Below are positions 22,395 through 23,942 of a stretch of 23,942 nt of DNA, one piece after another; within the stretch, counting starts at the first letter, position 1, and every line of letters begins with the position of its first letter. The notes beneath the pieces were generated by a model that was given only the letters and a program-made list of their open reading frames with translations, did no database searches and had not been told where the DNA came from. The translations under genes and the position numbers were made by a program. This stretch comes from CAYXVU01 sp964468725 (GTDB lineage: Bacteria; Acidobacteriota; Blastocatellia; UBA7656), in the NCBI GenBank assembly GCA_964468725.1, contig CAYXVU010000079.1, forward strand, positions 1-23,942, in the 5' to 3' direction.

Positions 22395-23942
22395 ATGAAA
22401 CCCCTGACTCCTAAAATGATAATTGCCGTTATCGTTACTGGCTCACTAATCGCTTCGGTCGCCTTCGGGCAGAACTCACGAGGGCGAAGTCCGCAGCATC
22501 GTGTCAGTACGCAAGCTATAACAATTCCCGCACAGACCATCATCAGTATGAGCATGGATGAGACGCTGAATTCGAAAAGATCGCGGGTTGGTGATACCTT
22601 CACTGCAACTGTTTCGGCTCCGGTCTACCATCGCGGGCAAGTTGCCATACCGACCGGAGCTAAAGTCGAAGGTCGGATTACGCAGGTTACTCCGGCCAAA
22701 CGTATGAACAAGCCGGGATTATTAGCTGTCGAGTTCGATAAGTTGATATTGCCTGATGGGACAGAGAGGCGGATAGACGGGTCGCTGACGGCGCTCGACC
22801 CTGGTAACGACGGTTCGGTCGATGATGAGAGTCGAATCTCCGGCGGGAAGGGAAAAGGGACGGCCGTCTTCATTGGTAGCGGAGGAGCCATTGGCGCGAT
22901 CCTCGGAGGGATTGCCGGGGGAGGGAAAGGTGCAGTCTTGGGAGGAGTCGTCGGTGCTGGCGCTGGGATGATCGGCGCATTGATAACCAAGGGAGAAGAG
23001 GCCGAAGTACCCGCCGGAACCAGTTTTGGAATCGAACTCAAATCTCCGATTCTGATTCATGGAAATTCTTACCCTCGGTCAATATCGGACACTGATGTTG
23101 ATTCAGGCGGGCAGACTGGGCAACGCCGTCTGCCCAGTCGCGGTCAAGATCAAGACCCCGATGACGATGACCGATCCATTGTTAGCGCCCCAGAGCGGTC
23201 ACCCTCCCCTGCAAACCAGCCGCGAGCGAATCCCGACCGCCGTGTTGAAGCGGAAGAGACCGCAAATCGGGAAAGAAGCGCAGAAGAGCCTTTGCCTCAT
23301 CGCGTCGGGGTAGAAGCAGAACCTGTGCCCGGTGAGCCTGCTGAACCTCTGCCATTAGACTCGACGGAGATGACCCGTCGCTCGCAGATTGCCCTGCGCG
23401 ACCAAGGGTATTATGAAGGGGCGATTGACGGGATGAAGAGTCCTCGATTATCCGGGTCATTAAAGACTTACCAACGGGAGAATGGCTTGCCGGAGACTGG
23501 CGAATTGGACATAGAGACGGCGAAAAAGCTCGGCCTCCTCAATACGGAGCGCCCCCGACAAGTGACGCAAGCGAGTCAGGATGCGAGCAATCGTAATAGA
23601 GGACTCGCAACCGTCCTTTCAGCGACGGCTAAGCGGCAGCCGGACGGCGGCATTCGCATTCTGATTCAAACCGAAGCCCCCTCAGCGGGCTGGCGGTGGT
23701 TTGGAGAAACCACCGTTACGGGTGACGCCCTTGAGGTCTTCGCTCGGGAGATCAAACCTCAAGGCGCGCAAGCGCAAGTGATTACGCGAAGCGAGTTTGA
23801 GGTGAACTTTCGTGATCCGGGACAACGCATCCGCATCGTGTTAATTCATGGAAGGCAGGGCGACTTGCGAGTCAATGTTGACACGCCTGTAGAGACACAA
23901 TCGGCTCGCCAAAGTGGTCGTGATTTATCGCAACTAACCAGC
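22395..23942 (+). CDS. Exported glycine-zipper and peptidoglycan-binding-domain protein (3' partial)
   Basis: The frame runs from the ATG at 22395, with CGGAGG eight bases upstream, for 516 codons without a stop and leaves the window. A signal peptide ends near residue 26 (ASVAFGQ). Residues about 45-155 are beta-rich with SRVGDTFTATVSAPVY and a charged VEGRITQVTPAKR segment, like the TrbI/VirB10-like or FlgH-like beta domains that sit in envelope proteins. A glycine zipper spans about 160-198 (for example GGAIGAILGGIAGG), often membrane-interacting. After an acidic, proline-rich low-complexity linker (about 220-325), a PF01471-type peptidoglycan-binding domain lies at about 328-375 (ALRDQGYYEGAIDG, then LKTYQRENGLPETGELD). 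A further beta-rich domain follows. It is probably periplasmic or outer-membrane attached to the wall. The C-terminus and any catalytic domain lie outside the window. Function unknown. Confidence 0.8.
   Translation, partial: MKPLTPKMIIAVIVTGSLIASVAFGQNSRGRSPQHRVSTQAITIPAQTIISMSMDETLNSKRSRVGDTFTATVSAPVYHRGQVAIPTGAKVEGRITQVTPAKRMNKPGLLAVEFDKLILPDGTERRIDGSLTALDPGNDGSVDDESRISGGKGKGTAVFIGSGGAIGAILGGIAGGGKGAVLGGVVGAGAGMIGALITKGEEAEVPAGTSFGIELKSPILIHGNSYPRSISDTDVDSGGQTGQRRLPSRGQDQDPDDDDRSIVSAPERSPSPANQPRANPDRRVEAEETANRERSAEEPLPHRVGVEAEPVPGEPAEPLPLDSTEMTRRSQIALRDQGYYEGAIDGMKSPRLSGSLKTYQRENGLPETGELDIETAKKLGLLNTERPRQVTQASQDASNRNRGLATVLSATAKRQPDGGIRILIQTEAPSAGWRWFGETTVTGDALEVFAREIKPQGAQAQVITRSEFEVNFRDPGQRIRIVLIHGRQGDLRVNVDTPVETQSARQSGRDLSQLTS

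Noticed and set aside
22358..23460. Open frames on the minus strand and short plus-strand frames at the right end
   Set aside because: They are proline- or serine-rich shadows of the long open plus-strand frame from 22395, which has a ribosome site, signal peptide and recognisable domains.
1..23942. CRISPR array or tandem repeats
   Set aside because: No regularly spaced direct repeats were found by reading; only isolated inverted repeats.

Overview
This is a bacterial chromosome segment with moderate GC and short intergenic spaces. Shine-Dalgarno sites are often GGAGG or AAGGAG. The gene content is a sporulation-free Gram-negative-type mixture: a class III pseudopilin, a VIT/von Willebrand protein, a DUF4129 membrane protein, a long-form HflX and an exported LanC-like protein. 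This mix is most reminiscent of Acidobacteriota (Blastocatellia-like). That placement is an inference from gene content; there is no rRNA or other marker gene here to prove it.

Layout. (1) 1-2263 is the end of an integrated element: a DnaC/IstB-type ATPase cut by the left edge, a small excisionase-like HTH protein and a complete tyrosine recombinase. (2) 2264-3247 holds a perfect palindrome and two small multi-pass membrane proteins. (3) 3250-8084 is housekeeping: a coiled-coil protein and recO on the minus strand; an exported DUF442-type phosphatase-like protein and larE on the plus strand; then hflX on the minus strand. (4) 8085-10575 starts with overlapping divergent promoter elements, followed by a membrane protein with a C-terminal zinc ribbon and a DUF4129 protein. 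(5) 10661-18877 is a long minus-strand run: an exported LanC-like protein, an exported VIT/vWA protein, a GspH/FimT pseudopilin, a PilS/NtrB-like sensor kinase, an LLM-class flavin oxidoreductase, an SCP2-domain protein and a one-TM protein. (6) 18878-23942 holds a structured spacer with a possible 43-codon gene, a 1022-residue SbcC/Rad50-like ATPase, and an exported glycine-zipper plus peptidoglycan-binding-domain protein that runs off the right edge.

Connections. The integrase, HTH protein and ATPase form one mobile module. The pseudopilin has a sigma-54-like promoter upstream (15103-15118) and lies immediately downstream of a PilS/NtrB-type kinase, which fits the known PilS/PilR-sigma54 logic for pilins. 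The VIT and LanC-like proteins are both exported, co-oriented and separated by strong hairpins. The SCP2 and LLM genes are adjacent and probably coupled.

I see no rRNA, tRNA, CRISPR array or insertion sequence. No single clear new defence or biosynthetic system stands out. The best leads are the secreted LanC-like protein with a three-Cys zinc site, the sigma-54 pseudopilin module, the structured leader of the VIT gene and the SbcC-like protein with an unusual hook and no visible nuclease partner. No stretch over 300 bases lacks a gene; the two longest gaps (14320-14595 and 18878-19148) are both rich in inverted repeats.
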